Below, one piece after another: positions 1 to 7,135 of a DNA stretch of 25,763 bases (the stretch's first letter is position 1; each line of letters begins with the position of its first letter). A model generated the notes under the pieces. That model saw only the letters and a list, made by a program, of their open reading frames with translations, was not told the DNA's origin and did no database searches. Position numbers and translations under genes: made by a program. The stretch is from DSOS01 sp035286585 (GTDB lineage Bacteria; Chloroflexota; Anaerolineae; Anaerolineales; UBA4823): the NCBI GenBank assembly GCA_035286585.1, contig DATEDC010000171.1, positions 1-25,763 of the forward strand. Direction: 5' to 3'.

Positions 1-540
1 CCTTCTTCTATTCCTCCGACAGCCCCATCTACTTTACTTGAACTACTTGATGTTCTAAGTAATGGCTCTGCCGAAGGGCGTATCTCTGCTGCCTTAAAAG
101 TCCTGACATTAAGCAAAAAAGAAAAAGAGCTCGCCATACCAAATTTGATAAAAAACCTGGATTATGATAATAGCGATGTGCGGAGAGCGACAGCTATTGT
201 GCTTGGAGAAATCGGACCTATTGCAAATCAAAGTGTAGAGGAGTTAATTTCATTACTGATTAAGGATGATTCTACGAGAGTACGGATCGCTGCGGCAGAG
301 GCTTTGGGAAAACTAGAGGATCGGTCTGTTGTACCTGCATTAGCGGATCAGCTTGATAGTTCAAATACAGAACTTGCGATAGTGGCTGCAAAGTCGCTGG
401 CATTGCTCACTGGAGAAAATTTTACAGATGTAGACTCTCAGACTGGATATAGCTTAGATCAGGGGGGGAATCCATATATTGTTATTGATGCTAAAGGATG
501 GTGGGAAAGCGAAGGAAAATTTCTTGAATGGAGAAAGTGA
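1..540 (+). CDS. HEAT-repeat protein, C-terminal part (5' end outside window)
   Basis: The reading frame is open from the first base to a TGA at 538-540, giving 179 residues, so the gene begins upstream of the window. Tandem helical repeats typical of HEAT/PBS-lyase-like proteins are visible, for example around 'DVRRATAIVLGEIG', 'RVRIAAAEALGKL' and 'ELAIVAAKSLALL', each with the conserved Arg/Ala pattern. After the repeats comes a short tail with 'WWES' and a Trp near the C-terminus. HEAT repeats are protein-interaction scaffolds, so no enzymatic role can be given. The DNA is AT-richer than the core region further on, and the gene lies beside a toxin/IS region; it might be an accessory or immunity-like gene, but that is speculation. 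An internal TTG at 145 could be mistaken for a start, but homologous repeat sequence continues upstream of it. Confidence 0.75.
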   Translation, partial: PSSIPPTAPSTLLELLDVLSNGSAEGRISAALKVLTLSKKEKELAIPNLIKNLDYDNSDVRRATAIVLGEIGPIANQSVEELISLLIKDDSTRVRIAAAEALGKLEDRSVVPALADQLDSSNTELAIVAAKSLALLTGENFTDVDSQTGYSLDQGGNPYIVIDAKGWWESEGKFLEWRK

Positions 541-894
541 TTTTGTAATTTATGCTTCCAGCTAAATGAGACATGCGATTACAAAAAATCTTCTACTGTC
601 AATATTCTTGCTATAGATGAGGTGATACCGTTACTCTCTATTACACTCTCTACTACAATGAAAGAGGAACGAACTAACCTTCGGCAGCCAGCTTGCCTTT
701 TGATTGGGCAATACTTATCGAGCAACCATCAGCGCTATAGAAAAGACACCAGTTTTCGTTCCACTTCGGTTGGCCGAACCTTAACAAAATAATATCCACA
801 CCGCTTTGAGAACATACAAAGCGTTGATCGAATGTTCGTTTATCCGCAGATCCTGCCTACTTCGTCTCAGCCAGTTTTGAGTCCGGAGAGTCTT
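541..894. other. Non-coding stretch between HEAT gene and IS110 transposase
   Basis: These 354 bases are AT-rich in the first half and carry no convincing gene. The distal part (roughly 760-894) probably includes the transposase-downstream end of the IS110 element. A small perfect hairpin, TTCGG-TTGG-CCGAA, sits at 765-778. No RHS-like coding sequence is found here in any frame, although it would be expected if the IS had simply split the RHS gene lying on its other side. Confidence 0.5.
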
Positions 895-2097
895 TCATCC
901 TTTCAACTGAGAGGGCGGCAGGGTTATCCGTTTCGATCCCCAGGGGACCGCTGTCATCCCAGCGCCAATCTTCAACCGGTCCATCTGCTGGCGGGCAAAG
1001 GTCTTGGCGTTGATTCCATTGGGGAGGTTTTTTGTGCCCATTTTGTAGGCCAGATTGATGAACGAAGCGGCCACGCTTCTTTCATCCGCATGGCGGTCTT
1101 TCTCCTGCCTGGTCAGAATGTGCCATACCGCCACCAGCAATCTGCGGGCGATGGCCACGATGGCTTTGGACCGTCCGAGATGAGCCTCCAACCTCGCAAA
1201 CTCCTTCTTCCAGAAGGGATGGTGTTGCACGGCGATGTTGGCGGCATTGACCATTGCCCTGCGCAGGTCCCTGCGCCCGGCTTTGGTGATGCGTCCGTTC
1301 TGATGCACTTGGCCGGAATCGTGGACGCGGGTGCCCAGACCGGCATAGCCCACCAGGTGCCTGGCATCCTCGAAGCGATCGATGATACCGATCGCCGCCA
1401 GGATCGTGAGGGCAGTGAGGACGCCAACGCCCGGCAGTTGGGCCAGAAGCGGTACCCGGTCATCTTTGGCAGCCTCCCGCTTGAGCGCTTGTTCAATCGT
1501 TTCGATCTGTGTCCGGGCAAACTCCAGGGTCTCCAGATTGGTTTGCACGATCAGTTTTTCCAAATCGGTCAGCGGCAGTGCCAACCACCATTCCTTTTGC
1601 TCTGGAGCATATTGGCTGCCCTCGCCAGAAAAGGTCAGGTGGCGGCAATGCAGCAGTGAAGACAGCCGGTTTTTGGCCTGGGTGGAGAGGCGAAGCATTT
1701 TCTCGCGTTGAGCAATCGCTGCACGAAGGCCGCGAACCAATTCTGGCGGAATCCATACACCTTCGAGCATGCCAACTGCGTGGAGCTGGGCGAGGGCCAT
1801 CGCCGCTTTTTTGTCGGTCTTAACTTTCGCCCCGGTGACGAGGGTGACGTTAGGTGGATGCACGGCGATGAACGAATGGACGCGTGGCGTGATGATATCG
1901 TGGAAAAGGTAAGTATTGACCGTCATCTCTGCCACCACGGCATCGGTGGGCAGCAGGAATTTCGCCACCCAGGTATCCAGCTGGTGGTTGGGGACGGTTT
2001 GGGGGCCAAAGACAACTTGCTTTTGGTCATCGACCCCGACAGCGACGAAATAAGCCTTATGGATATCGATCCCGATAAAACGCTTTGGAGATAGCAT
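895..2097 (-). CDS. IS110-family transposase (DEDD recombinase)
   Basis: This protein of 400 residues belongs to the IS110 transposase family, which cuts and rejoins DNA with a RuvC-like DEDD domain and a C-terminal serine-containing domain. The N-terminal 'FIGIDIHK' carries the first acidic residue. The C-terminal Transposase_20 region shows 'LPGVGVLTALTILAAIG', 'LVGYAGLGTRVHDSG' and 'GRITKAGRRDLRRAM', all typical. The start at 2097 is chosen because a strong AGGAGG lies 5 bases upstream (2103-2108); the frame extends 22 codons further but without such a site. Length matches the family, and no frameshift is seen, so it may be active. Members of this family use a structured RNA encoded at a non-coding end of the element to choose donor and target sites. 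Confidence 0.92.
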   Translation of the reverse strand: MLSPKRFIGIDIHKAYFVAVGVDDQKQVVFGPQTVPNHQLDTWVAKFLLPTDAVVAEMTVNTYLFHDIITPRVHSFIAVHPPNVTLVTGAKVKTDKKAAMALAQLHAVGMLEGVWIPPELVRGLRAAIAQREKMLRLSTQAKNRLSSLLHCRHLTFSGEGSQYAPEQKEWWLALPLTDLEKLIVQTNLETLEFARTQIETIEQALKREAAKDDRVPLLAQLPGVGVLTALTILAAIGIIDRFEDARHLVGYAGLGTRVHDSGQVHQNGRITKAGRRDLRRAMVNAANIAVQHHPFWKKEFARLEAHLGRSKAIVAIARRLLVAVWHILTRQEKDRHADERSVAASFINLAYKMGTKNLPNGINAKTFARQQMDRLKIGAGMTAVPWGSKRITLPPSQLKG

Positions 2098-2388
2098 CCG
2101 ATCCTCCTTTGAAAAAAGTTCCTTTGGGCGTGTTCTTTTTTGGGCTGGGTTTCCCACACACAAACGAGTTCCCCCAACGGATGGGGCATCTCAGGTTAGC
2201 GGATTCGAACGGGTCAACCAAACACGACCGCGGGCTTATTTTGGTCCCATAGGTGTACTCGGTTGGCCCAAAAGCCTCACACCCGGAGCAGCTTTCCCAT
2301 TCTACTAACCGTAAGGAGAGCATACTCCAAAACAACGCCCAAAGGCTGCCAGGATGGATGGTCGATCCCCCGGGTTCTTACATGCTAA
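2098..2388 (-). other. Non-coding IS110 end, candidate bridge RNA region
   Basis: About 290 bases separate the transposase start from the RHS remnant. In characterised IS110 elements the end upstream of the recombinase encodes the bridge RNA that pairs with donor and target DNA. No open frame here makes biological sense, and several short inverted repeats are present. The RNA is proposed from position only; I did not fold it or identify the guide loops. Confidence 0.35.
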
Positions 2389-3462
2389 CACGACTACGCC
2401 AATCGCCTCGTCTCAATCAGCAATCAGCAATCTACAATCCAAAATGGATACAATGGCCTGGGCGACCGCTATCAGCAGACCGTGGATGGCGAAGCCATCA
2501 CTTACACCCTCGACCTGGCAGCACCTTTGTCTCAAGTGCTCTCGGATGGTGAGAACATCTACTTGTACGGTCTTGGGCGCATCGCCCAGGAATCAGCAGC
2601 GCGCACGGATTATTTCCTGCCGGACGCCTTAGGCAGCGTGCGCCAGTTGACCACTCAGGATGGCAACGTTGAACTGACACAATCCTTCGACCCGTTCGGA
2701 AACCTGCGCACCCGCAGAGCTGGTGGATTCAGTTCCTACGGTTTCGCTGGCGAGTGGACCGATCCCACCGGCTTGCAGTTCTTACGATCGCGTTACTATG
2801 CACCCGCACAAGGCCGGTTCCTGACGCGCGATCCGTTTCTGGGTATCCTGGCACAACCTGTCTCGCTTCAGCCCTATCTTTATGCCCTGAACAACCCGGT
2901 TCTATACTCCGATCCGAGCGGACAGTTTATTTTCATTCCGCTGCTCATTGCAGCCGCAGCGGGAGGCATATTGGGCGGGCTTGGGTATTACAGTTGGCAG
3001 GTATTCTCTTCGAATGACCCCTGTGCCCGCTGGGATTGGACACAGGCTGCTCTCTGGGGCGGCGCAGGCGCAGTGATCGGGGCAATCCTTGGGGTAGGGA
3101 TTTATGGAGGCTGGTCGGTTGGCGCACAACTGGGTTGGTGGGGAGGAATCTCCACAGGCGGTTACACTGTATATAGGTACGTGGAGTCTGGTGCAGTAAA
3201 ATATATTGGTCAAACCAATAATTTCATGCAAAGAGCTCAATATCACCTTAAGAAGAGCGGTTGGAGAATCGAGCCAATTCGACATCTAGAACAGCTCAGT
3301 AAATTCGACGCCAGAGCTGTAGAACAAGTCCTAATTGAGCATTATGGTCTTCGCAATTTGTACAACGTTATAAGTAGCATATCATCAACTAATCCAATAT
3401 ATGGAGAAGCTATCAGGAGAGGAAGAGAAATCCTGACATTGATCGGTTTTTTTAAGAGATAA
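2389..3462 (+). pseudogene. RHS-family polymorphic toxin, 5'-truncated, with GIY-YIG-type nuclease tip
   Basis: The frame is in-register RHS sequence from 2389 (H-D-Y-A-N-R-L-V-S) to a TAA ending at 3462, about 357 residues. RHS core motifs include 'YFLPDALGSVRQLT', 'GFAGEWTDPTGLQFLRSRYYAPAQGRF' and 'PYLYALNNPVLYSDPSG', the usual end of the RHS shell. Two hydrophobic stretches (about 2929-2985 and 3052-3114) follow. From about 3163 the composition becomes AT-rich and a GIY-YIG-like nuclease domain begins: 'YRY' then 'YIGQTNN', Arg in 'FMQRAQYH', a conserved Glu in 'AVEQVLIEHYG' and an Asn-rich end. The N-terminal part of the RHS protein is missing, with a TAA at 2386-2388 and an IS110 element upstream. 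A GTG at 2482 could start a shorter product. The toxin domain itself looks intact. Confidence 0.82.
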
Positions 3463-3570
3463 TTGTGGCCTATTATCAAGCGCAAACTATATGTGATATT
3501 CCTCTGCTTATTCGGCGTTGTTGTTGAATTAGAAGAACGCACCATACTATTTTTATAGAGAGGAAATCTT

Positions 3571-3978
3571 ATGGGAATCTGGGGGACTGGAATATTTGAA
3601 AATGATATTGCTTTGGATTGGGTAGAACAACTGCTCCAATCTAATAATATCTTACTCCTTCGAGAAGCAATTCGTGGGGTTGTAGATACGTCGCGTTATT
3701 TAGAAGCGCCAGAATGTTGCATTGCTCTTGCTGCGGTAGAAATAGTTGCTGCTCTTAAAAATAAGGAGTACTCTCTGTTGCCTGAAGCTGTAGAATCCTG
3801 GGTCAGAAAAAATAGCTTTATTATTGATACCCAATTAGTCGAAGTTGCACTAAGGACTATCCAAGCTATTTCCAGAGAATCGGAGTTAAGAGATTTGTGG
3901 AGCGAGTCGTCATTTCACGACGAATGGTCCAATGTAATAAATAGTCTAGAACAACGTTTGAGATCCCCCAATATTTAG
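3571..3978 (+). CDS. DUF4259 protein, probable immunity protein for the RHS toxin
   Basis: This 135-residue protein opens with 'MGIWGTGIFENDIALDWV', the hallmark of the DUF4259 family; the rest is largely helical. The start has an AGAGGA ribosome-binding site 7 bases upstream. It lies 108 bases downstream of the GIY-YIG toxin tip, in equally AT-rich DNA. Small proteins in this position in polymorphic-toxin loci are normally immunity proteins that neutralise the cognate toxin, and DUF4259 proteins are seen in such settings. The family call is strong. The immunity role is inferred from position, and the cognate pairing has not been shown. Confidence 0.82.
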   Translation: MGIWGTGIFENDIALDWVEQLLQSNNILLLREAIRGVVDTSRYLEAPECCIALAAVEIVAALKNKEYSLLPEAVESWVRKNSFIIDTQLVEVALRTIQAISRESELRDLWSESSFHDEWSNVINSLEQRLRSPNI

Positions 3979-4093
3979 TTCTTATTGGTCTTGATAGTCG
4001 TCCGATGGCGATTTGTCAGTCGAGGAGGTGCAAGCTATAGAACATAAGCCAGTACGAACCTCCTGTGGTTAATTGTCAATTCAATATTCAATC

Positions 4094-4488
4094 GTAACTG
4101 CTCAGGCATGAAGCCTGTTGAACATTAACATTGTCAAAATCGCAAAAGCCGAGCACAATAGGGGCATGGAACCCCTCCGCTTGCCAAGTGAAGAAGAGAT
4201 CCGCGCAGCTTATCGCCAAGGAGAAGATGCGGTCGTAAGGCTGTTCTTCGAAACGCTTGGCAAGTTGGCAGAGCGGGTCCAGAGGCTGGAAGACCTGATT
4301 GCCAAAAACAGCCGGACGCCCTGGGCAGGGTGAGACCGTTGACGCTTCCCGGCATTTCGGACTATACTTTCTAAACGACCTGAGCGGAACGCAGTGAAGT
4401 CGAAGGCCATATCCTTCGCCTGCTCCTTCCACTTCGTTCGGGATCCGCTGGGGGAGCCTGCTCCACTCTGATTGAGCAGTTAAGTTAC
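4094..4488 (+). mobile_element. Miniature IS66-derived remnant with short terminal inverted repeats
   Basis: The block is bounded by TAACTGCTCA at 4095-4104 and its exact inverse at 4473-4482. Both ends can be read as starting with GTAA (4094-4097 and the inverse at 4485-4488), the terminal sequence typical of IS66 elements. Between them lies only the N-terminal piece of an IS66 transposase; an intact IS66 is over 2 kb. I see no 8-bp target duplication in the flanks. The block is best read as an internally deleted element, possibly mobilised in trans in the past. Confidence 0.5.
4166..4333 (+). pseudogene. IS66-family transposase, N-terminal fragment
   Basis: The frame from ATG 4166 to TGA 4333 encodes 55 residues: 'MEPLRLPSEEEIRAAYRQG', then 'FFETLGKLAERVQRLEDLIAKNSR'. 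This matches the N-terminal helical and coiled-coil region of IS66-type transposases, where 'LAKNSRNSSKPPSSD' normally follows. Here it stops abruptly after 'NSRTPWAG', and the catalytic domain is absent. It is a non-functional remnant. An upstream ATG at 4118 in the same frame is less likely to be the original start. Confidence 0.65.
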
Positions 4489-4540
4489 TGTAAGCCGTCC
4501 GTACTTCGTAAGCCACACAAAACGATTATCGGCATGTATG

Positions 4541-4574
4541 CCGCAGGAGACTGCCACGCTTCGTTCGCAGTGAC
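4541..4574. repeat. Fragment of a dispersed intergenic repeat
   Basis: The sequence CCGCAGGAGACTGCCACGCT followed by TCGTTCGCAGTGACA resembles a widespread intergenic repeat whose translation gives 'CHCERSEAIS'-like peptides; its reverse strand here reads 'CHCERSVAVS'. Only one copy is seen in this window, so the repeat status is from recognition rather than from comparison. Confidence 0.4.
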
Positions 4575-4599
4575 AATTCAATAAAACAAGGAGGTAGAA

Positions 4600-5286
4600 A
4601 TGAGCGTGAAACTTATCTGGTATGGTCATGCCGCCCTGGGCCTGGAGACCGGCGGCTACAAAGTCCTGGTCGACCCGTTCCTCAACGACTGCCCCACTGC
4701 GACCGTCTCCGCAGAGCAGGTGGGCGCCGATTTCATCCTGCTCAGCCACGGGCACGGCGACCACGTAGGCGATACGGTCGGCATCGCCCGGCGCACCGGC
4801 GCGCTGGTCATTTCCAACGCTGAAATTGCCGGCTGGATCAGCAAAAAAGGGCTCAAGGCGCACGCCCAGCACCTGGGTGGCGGCTATCACCACCCCTTCG
4901 GTTACCTCAAGCTGACCTTCGCCATCCACGGCTCCGGCCTGCCGGACGGCTCCTACGGCGGCAACCCGGCTGGTTTCCTGCTCACCACCCGGGATGGGTA
5001 CAAGATTTACATGGCCTGCGACACCGGCCTGTTTGGCGATATGCGCCTGATCGGCGAAGAGGGGGTCGATCTGGCGGTGCTGCCCATCGGCGACAACTAC
5101 ACCATGGGCCCGGATGACGCCCTGCGCGCCGTCAAGCTGATCCGACCCCGGCATGTCATCCCGATCCACTACAGCACCTTTGATTTGATCGCCCAGGACG
5201 CGGACGCCTGGGCGGCCCGGGTGCGCGCCGAGACCGACGCCCAGGCTCACGTGCTGATGCCTGGCGAGAGCTTCACACTGGAATAG
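4600..5286 (+). CDS. Metallo-beta-lactamase-fold metal-dependent hydrolase (UPF0173-like)
   Basis: This 228-residue cytoplasmic protein has the compact UPF0173/UlaG-like metallo-beta-lactamase fold. It starts with 'KLIWYGHAALGLE', and carries 'LVDPFL' and the metal motif 'SHGHGDHVGD' (H50, H52, D54, H55), with further metal-site positions in 'MACDTGLFGDM' and 'VIPIHYSTFD'. Length matches the family. The start is fixed by an AAGGAGG a few bases upstream. The biological substrate of UPF0173 proteins is not established. The gene converges on ribonuclease Z with only 10 bases between the two stop codons, which leaves no room for a terminator between them. Confidence 0.88.
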   Translation: MSVKLIWYGHAALGLETGGYKVLVDPFLNDCPTATVSAEQVGADFILLSHGHGDHVGDTVGIARRTGALVISNAEIAGWISKKGLKAHAQHLGGGYHHPFGYLKLTFAIHGSGLPDGSYGGNPAGFLLTTRDGYKIYMACDTGLFGDMRLIGEEGVDLAVLPIGDNYTMGPDDALRAVKLIRPRHVIPIHYSTFDLIAQDADAWAARVRAETDAQAHVLMPGESFTLE

Positions 5287-5296
5287 GCTGCCTGGC

Positions 5297-6250
5297 TCAA
5301 TCGACCTGTCGGCTGGTCTCGATCTTGAGGCCCTCCCCGCGGCGCACCTGGTAGTGGTCGAAATCACGGACTACCCTGGCGTTGGGGAAGATCGCCTGCG
5401 CCTCGGCCAGCACGTCTCTTTCGCGGTAGCGGCGCGAGATGTGGGTCAGCAGCAGGTTTTTCACGCCTGAGCTGGTAGCCAGCTCGGCGGCTTGGCGGGC
5501 AGTCAGGTGGGCAAACTGCTTTGCCATCTGGGCTTCCCCCTCCAGGTAGGTGGCTTCGATGACCAGCGTATCCGCCCCCTGGCAGACGCTTTCCAGCCCA
5601 TCTACCCGGCCGGCGTCGCCAACGTGCACCAGGCGCGTTCCGGGACGTGCGGGTCCGAGGACTTGCTCGGGGCTCACCTGGCGCCCGTCGGGAAGGGTTA
5701 CGCTGCGCCCGCTCACCAGCTCGCTTCGCCACGGACCCGGAGGTACATTCAGCGCTTCAGCCCGCTCTGCTATAAAGGGACGCCGCGCCCGCTCTGCGAA
5801 CAGATAGCCGTAACAATCCGGCCCGCGGTGGTACACCGGGAAGGCCGAGACGGTGAAGTCCTCCCCTTCGAACAGCACCCCCGGCCCGATCTCGCGCAGG
5901 TGGATTTCCATCGGCGGGCGCGCCCCGCGCAGCACCACGCCGAACAGCAGATCGTGAATGCGCCCCAGCGCCCACGGCCCGCCGTAGATCTCCAGCTCGT
6001 CGATCGCTTCCCAACGCGAGAACGTGGAAAGCAGGCCAGCCAGCCCCAGGATGTGATCCAGGTGCCCATGGGTGATCAGAATTTTGTTCAGGCGCTTGAA
6101 GCCTATCCCGGACTGCAGGATCTGGCGCTGAGTGCCCTCGCCGCAGTCGATCAAAAAACGGTGCTCGTCGTGCATCACCACCTGGGCCGATAAACCGCGG
6201 TGGATGGAAGGGGCTGAAGCAGACGTGCCTAGAAATACGATTTCAAACAA
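5297..6250 (-). CDS. rnz: Ribonuclease Z (tRNA 3' processing endonuclease)
   Basis: Ribonuclease Z cuts tRNA precursors after the discriminator base so that CCA can be added. The 317-residue protein begins 'FEIVFLGTSASAPS' and contains 'LIDCGEGTQRQI', the zinc motif 'THGHLDHILG' (H61, H63, D65, H66), 'VHVGDAGR', and 'AHLTARQAA' with 'LLTHISRRY'. This is the order and length of the short bacterial RNase Z. The start is taken as TTG at 6250: family similarity begins exactly there and AGGAGAGG lies 9 bases upstream. Upstream codons in the same frame do not resemble the family. The tRNA-Arg gene in this window has no encoded CCA, so such processing is needed in this organism. Confidence 0.92.
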   Translation of the reverse strand: MFEIVFLGTSASAPSIHRGLSAQVVMHDEHRFLIDCGEGTQRQILQSGIGFKRLNKILITHGHLDHILGLAGLLSTFSRWEAIDELEIYGGPWALGRIHDLLFGVVLRGARPPMEIHLREIGPGVLFEGEDFTVSAFPVYHRGPDCYGYLFAERARRPFIAERAEALNVPPGPWRSELVSGRSVTLPDGRQVSPEQVLGPARPGTRLVHVGDAGRVDGLESVCQGADTLVIEATYLEGEAQMAKQFAHLTARQAAELATSSGVKNLLLTHISRRYRERDVLAEAQAIFPNARVVRDFDHYQVRRGEGLKIETSRQVD

Positions 6251-6370
6251 GCGGGGATTCCTCTCCTGAGAGTATTGTCTGGCTGGGAGGCTGGTTTCCG
6301 GCGCACACCCTGAAAGTATTGTACCTTGTAGGGGCGGGTCTGACCAGCCTGGAGGCGCTCGCTTGTAGTT

Positions 6371-6407
6371 TAAAACGGTGGAGGGTCGAGATCTCCAACC
6401 CTCCACC
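6371..6407 (-). terminator. Rho-independent terminator of the LysM gene
   Basis: A perfect 10-bp stem (GGTGGAGGGT at 6377-6386 and ACCCTCCACC at 6398-6407) with an 11-base loop is followed on the minus strand by GTTTTA. It lies 32 bases beyond the stop codon of the LysM gene at 6440 and before ribonuclease Z. Confidence 0.7.
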
Positions 6408-6439
6408 TGTTTCTTGAATTAGCGACAAGCGCTGGCCAG

Positions 6440-7033
6440 CTACTTCAAGGCGTAGACCGCTTTGCAGGTAACCTTATCGGTGACCGAGTTCTTCAGACAC
6501 ACGTTGAAGTAATACGCCTTGCCCAGGTCTCTAGGCAGCTCGAAGCTGGTCTCCACATTGCTCGCATTGCGCGTGCGCAGCATCCCCAGCTTATACCATT
6601 TGAGACCATCCACGCGGGCATCATCCACCTTAACGTAATAAGAACTCTTGGTGGGGAAATCGTAAGCCCGGATGACCAGGTAATTCCCGTTGCGCAGCAC
6701 GGAGAAGCTGGCGGCTTTCGCTCTGGGCGCGCCGCTCACGTCGCCCACCTTGTCCCTGGGAATGCACAGCGATTGACCCACATAGATCGTATAGGGAGCG
6801 ATGATGTTATTGGCCTCAGCGATTTTTCTCCAGCTCACATTGTGCACATCTGCGATCCTGTACAGGGAATCCCCGGATCTTACAGTGTAATAGGAAGCGC
6901 ATACAGCTTTCGATGCAGAGGCGGCCAGGGAAGGCGTTGGCAGGACGACAGCCAGTAACGCCAGGGCCAGGAACAGGCTGAGCGCTCTGATGACCCGGGG
7001 TCGGTTGTTTGAGTATACGTTTTGAGTGCGCAT
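6440..7033 (-). CDS. Secreted LysM-domain protein
   Basis: The 197-residue protein starts with a basic N-terminus and a hydrophobic segment (about residues 16-36) ending in 'SLAASA', a likely Sec signal peptide. Residues about 48-92, 'YYTVRSGDSLYRIADVHNVSWRKIAEANNI...IYVGQSLCIP', form one LysM domain, which binds peptidoglycan or related glycans. The remaining 100 residues are beta-rich with two Cys near the C-terminus and match no domain I can name. An AAGGAGAG site precedes the ATG. The product probably acts outside the cell membrane. It lies downstream of the NBR1-Ig lipoprotein on the same strand, with a hairpin between them. Confidence 0.85.
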   Translation of the reverse strand: MRTQNVYSNNRPRVIRALSLFLALALLAVVLPTPSLAASASKAVCASYYTVRSGDSLYRIADVHNVSWRKIAEANNIIAPYTIYVGQSLCIPRDKVGDVSGAPRAKAASFSVLRNGNYLVIRAYDFPTKSSYYVKVDDARVDGLKWYKLGMLRTRNASNVETSFELPRDLGKAYYFNVCLKNSVTDKVTCKAVYALK

Positions 7034-7080
7034 GGTATTCTCTCCTTTCGAATATAGATGGTTGGGTGGTCAAGTCTTGA

Positions 7081-7122
7081 GAGCGCCTTGCGGAGACCGG
7101 CTCTGATCTGATCAAGGCGCTC
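7081..7122 (-). terminator. Hairpin between NBR1-Ig lipoprotein and LysM genes
   Basis: GAGCGCCTTG at 7081-7090 pairs perfectly with CAAGGCGCTC at 7113-7122. It begins 14 bases after the stop of the lipoprotein gene on the minus strand. There is no good T-run in that direction, so it may act as a weak terminator or as an mRNA-stabilising processing site; in the plus direction it is followed by CTTTT. Confidence 0.45.
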
Positions 7123-7135
7123 CTTTTACCTGTGG

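Larger units (their letters stand above)
895..2388 (-). mobile_element. IS110-family insertion sequence (boundaries approximate)
   Basis: The element is defined by an intact IS110-type transposase (895-2097, minus) and the non-coding stretch upstream of it. The right-hand edge is set near 2388 because recognisable RHS coding sequence (H-D-Y-A-N-R-L) begins at 2389 and the same frame has a TAA at 2386-2388. The left-hand edge is not resolved and may lie anywhere in about 541-894. IS110 elements usually lack classic terminal inverted repeats and target duplications, so the missing ends are expected. An alternative right end near 2268 is possible. Confidence 0.6.

Noticed and set aside
832..1659. 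Plus-strand open frame of 275 codons opposite the IS110 transposase
   Set aside because: Composition and residue pattern are those of an antisense shadow; the minus-strand transposase explains the region.
2205..2230. A tRNA T-arm-like string (TTCGAATCC on the minus strand)
   Set aside because: No acceptor, D or anticodon stem can be built around it; it is part of the non-coding IS end.
766..2268. Direct repeat TCGGTTGGCC at 766-775 and 2259-2268 as possible IS110 boundaries
   Set aside because: A 10-base match between two stretches of this size can occur by chance, and the RHS junction at 2388 fits the element's edge better. Not used to set boundaries.
4480..5367. Minus-strand open frame of 295 codons opposite the UPF0173-like hydrolase
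   Set aside because: It is antisense to a complete conserved enzyme with a strong ribosome-binding site, and its end runs into a dispersed intergenic repeat.
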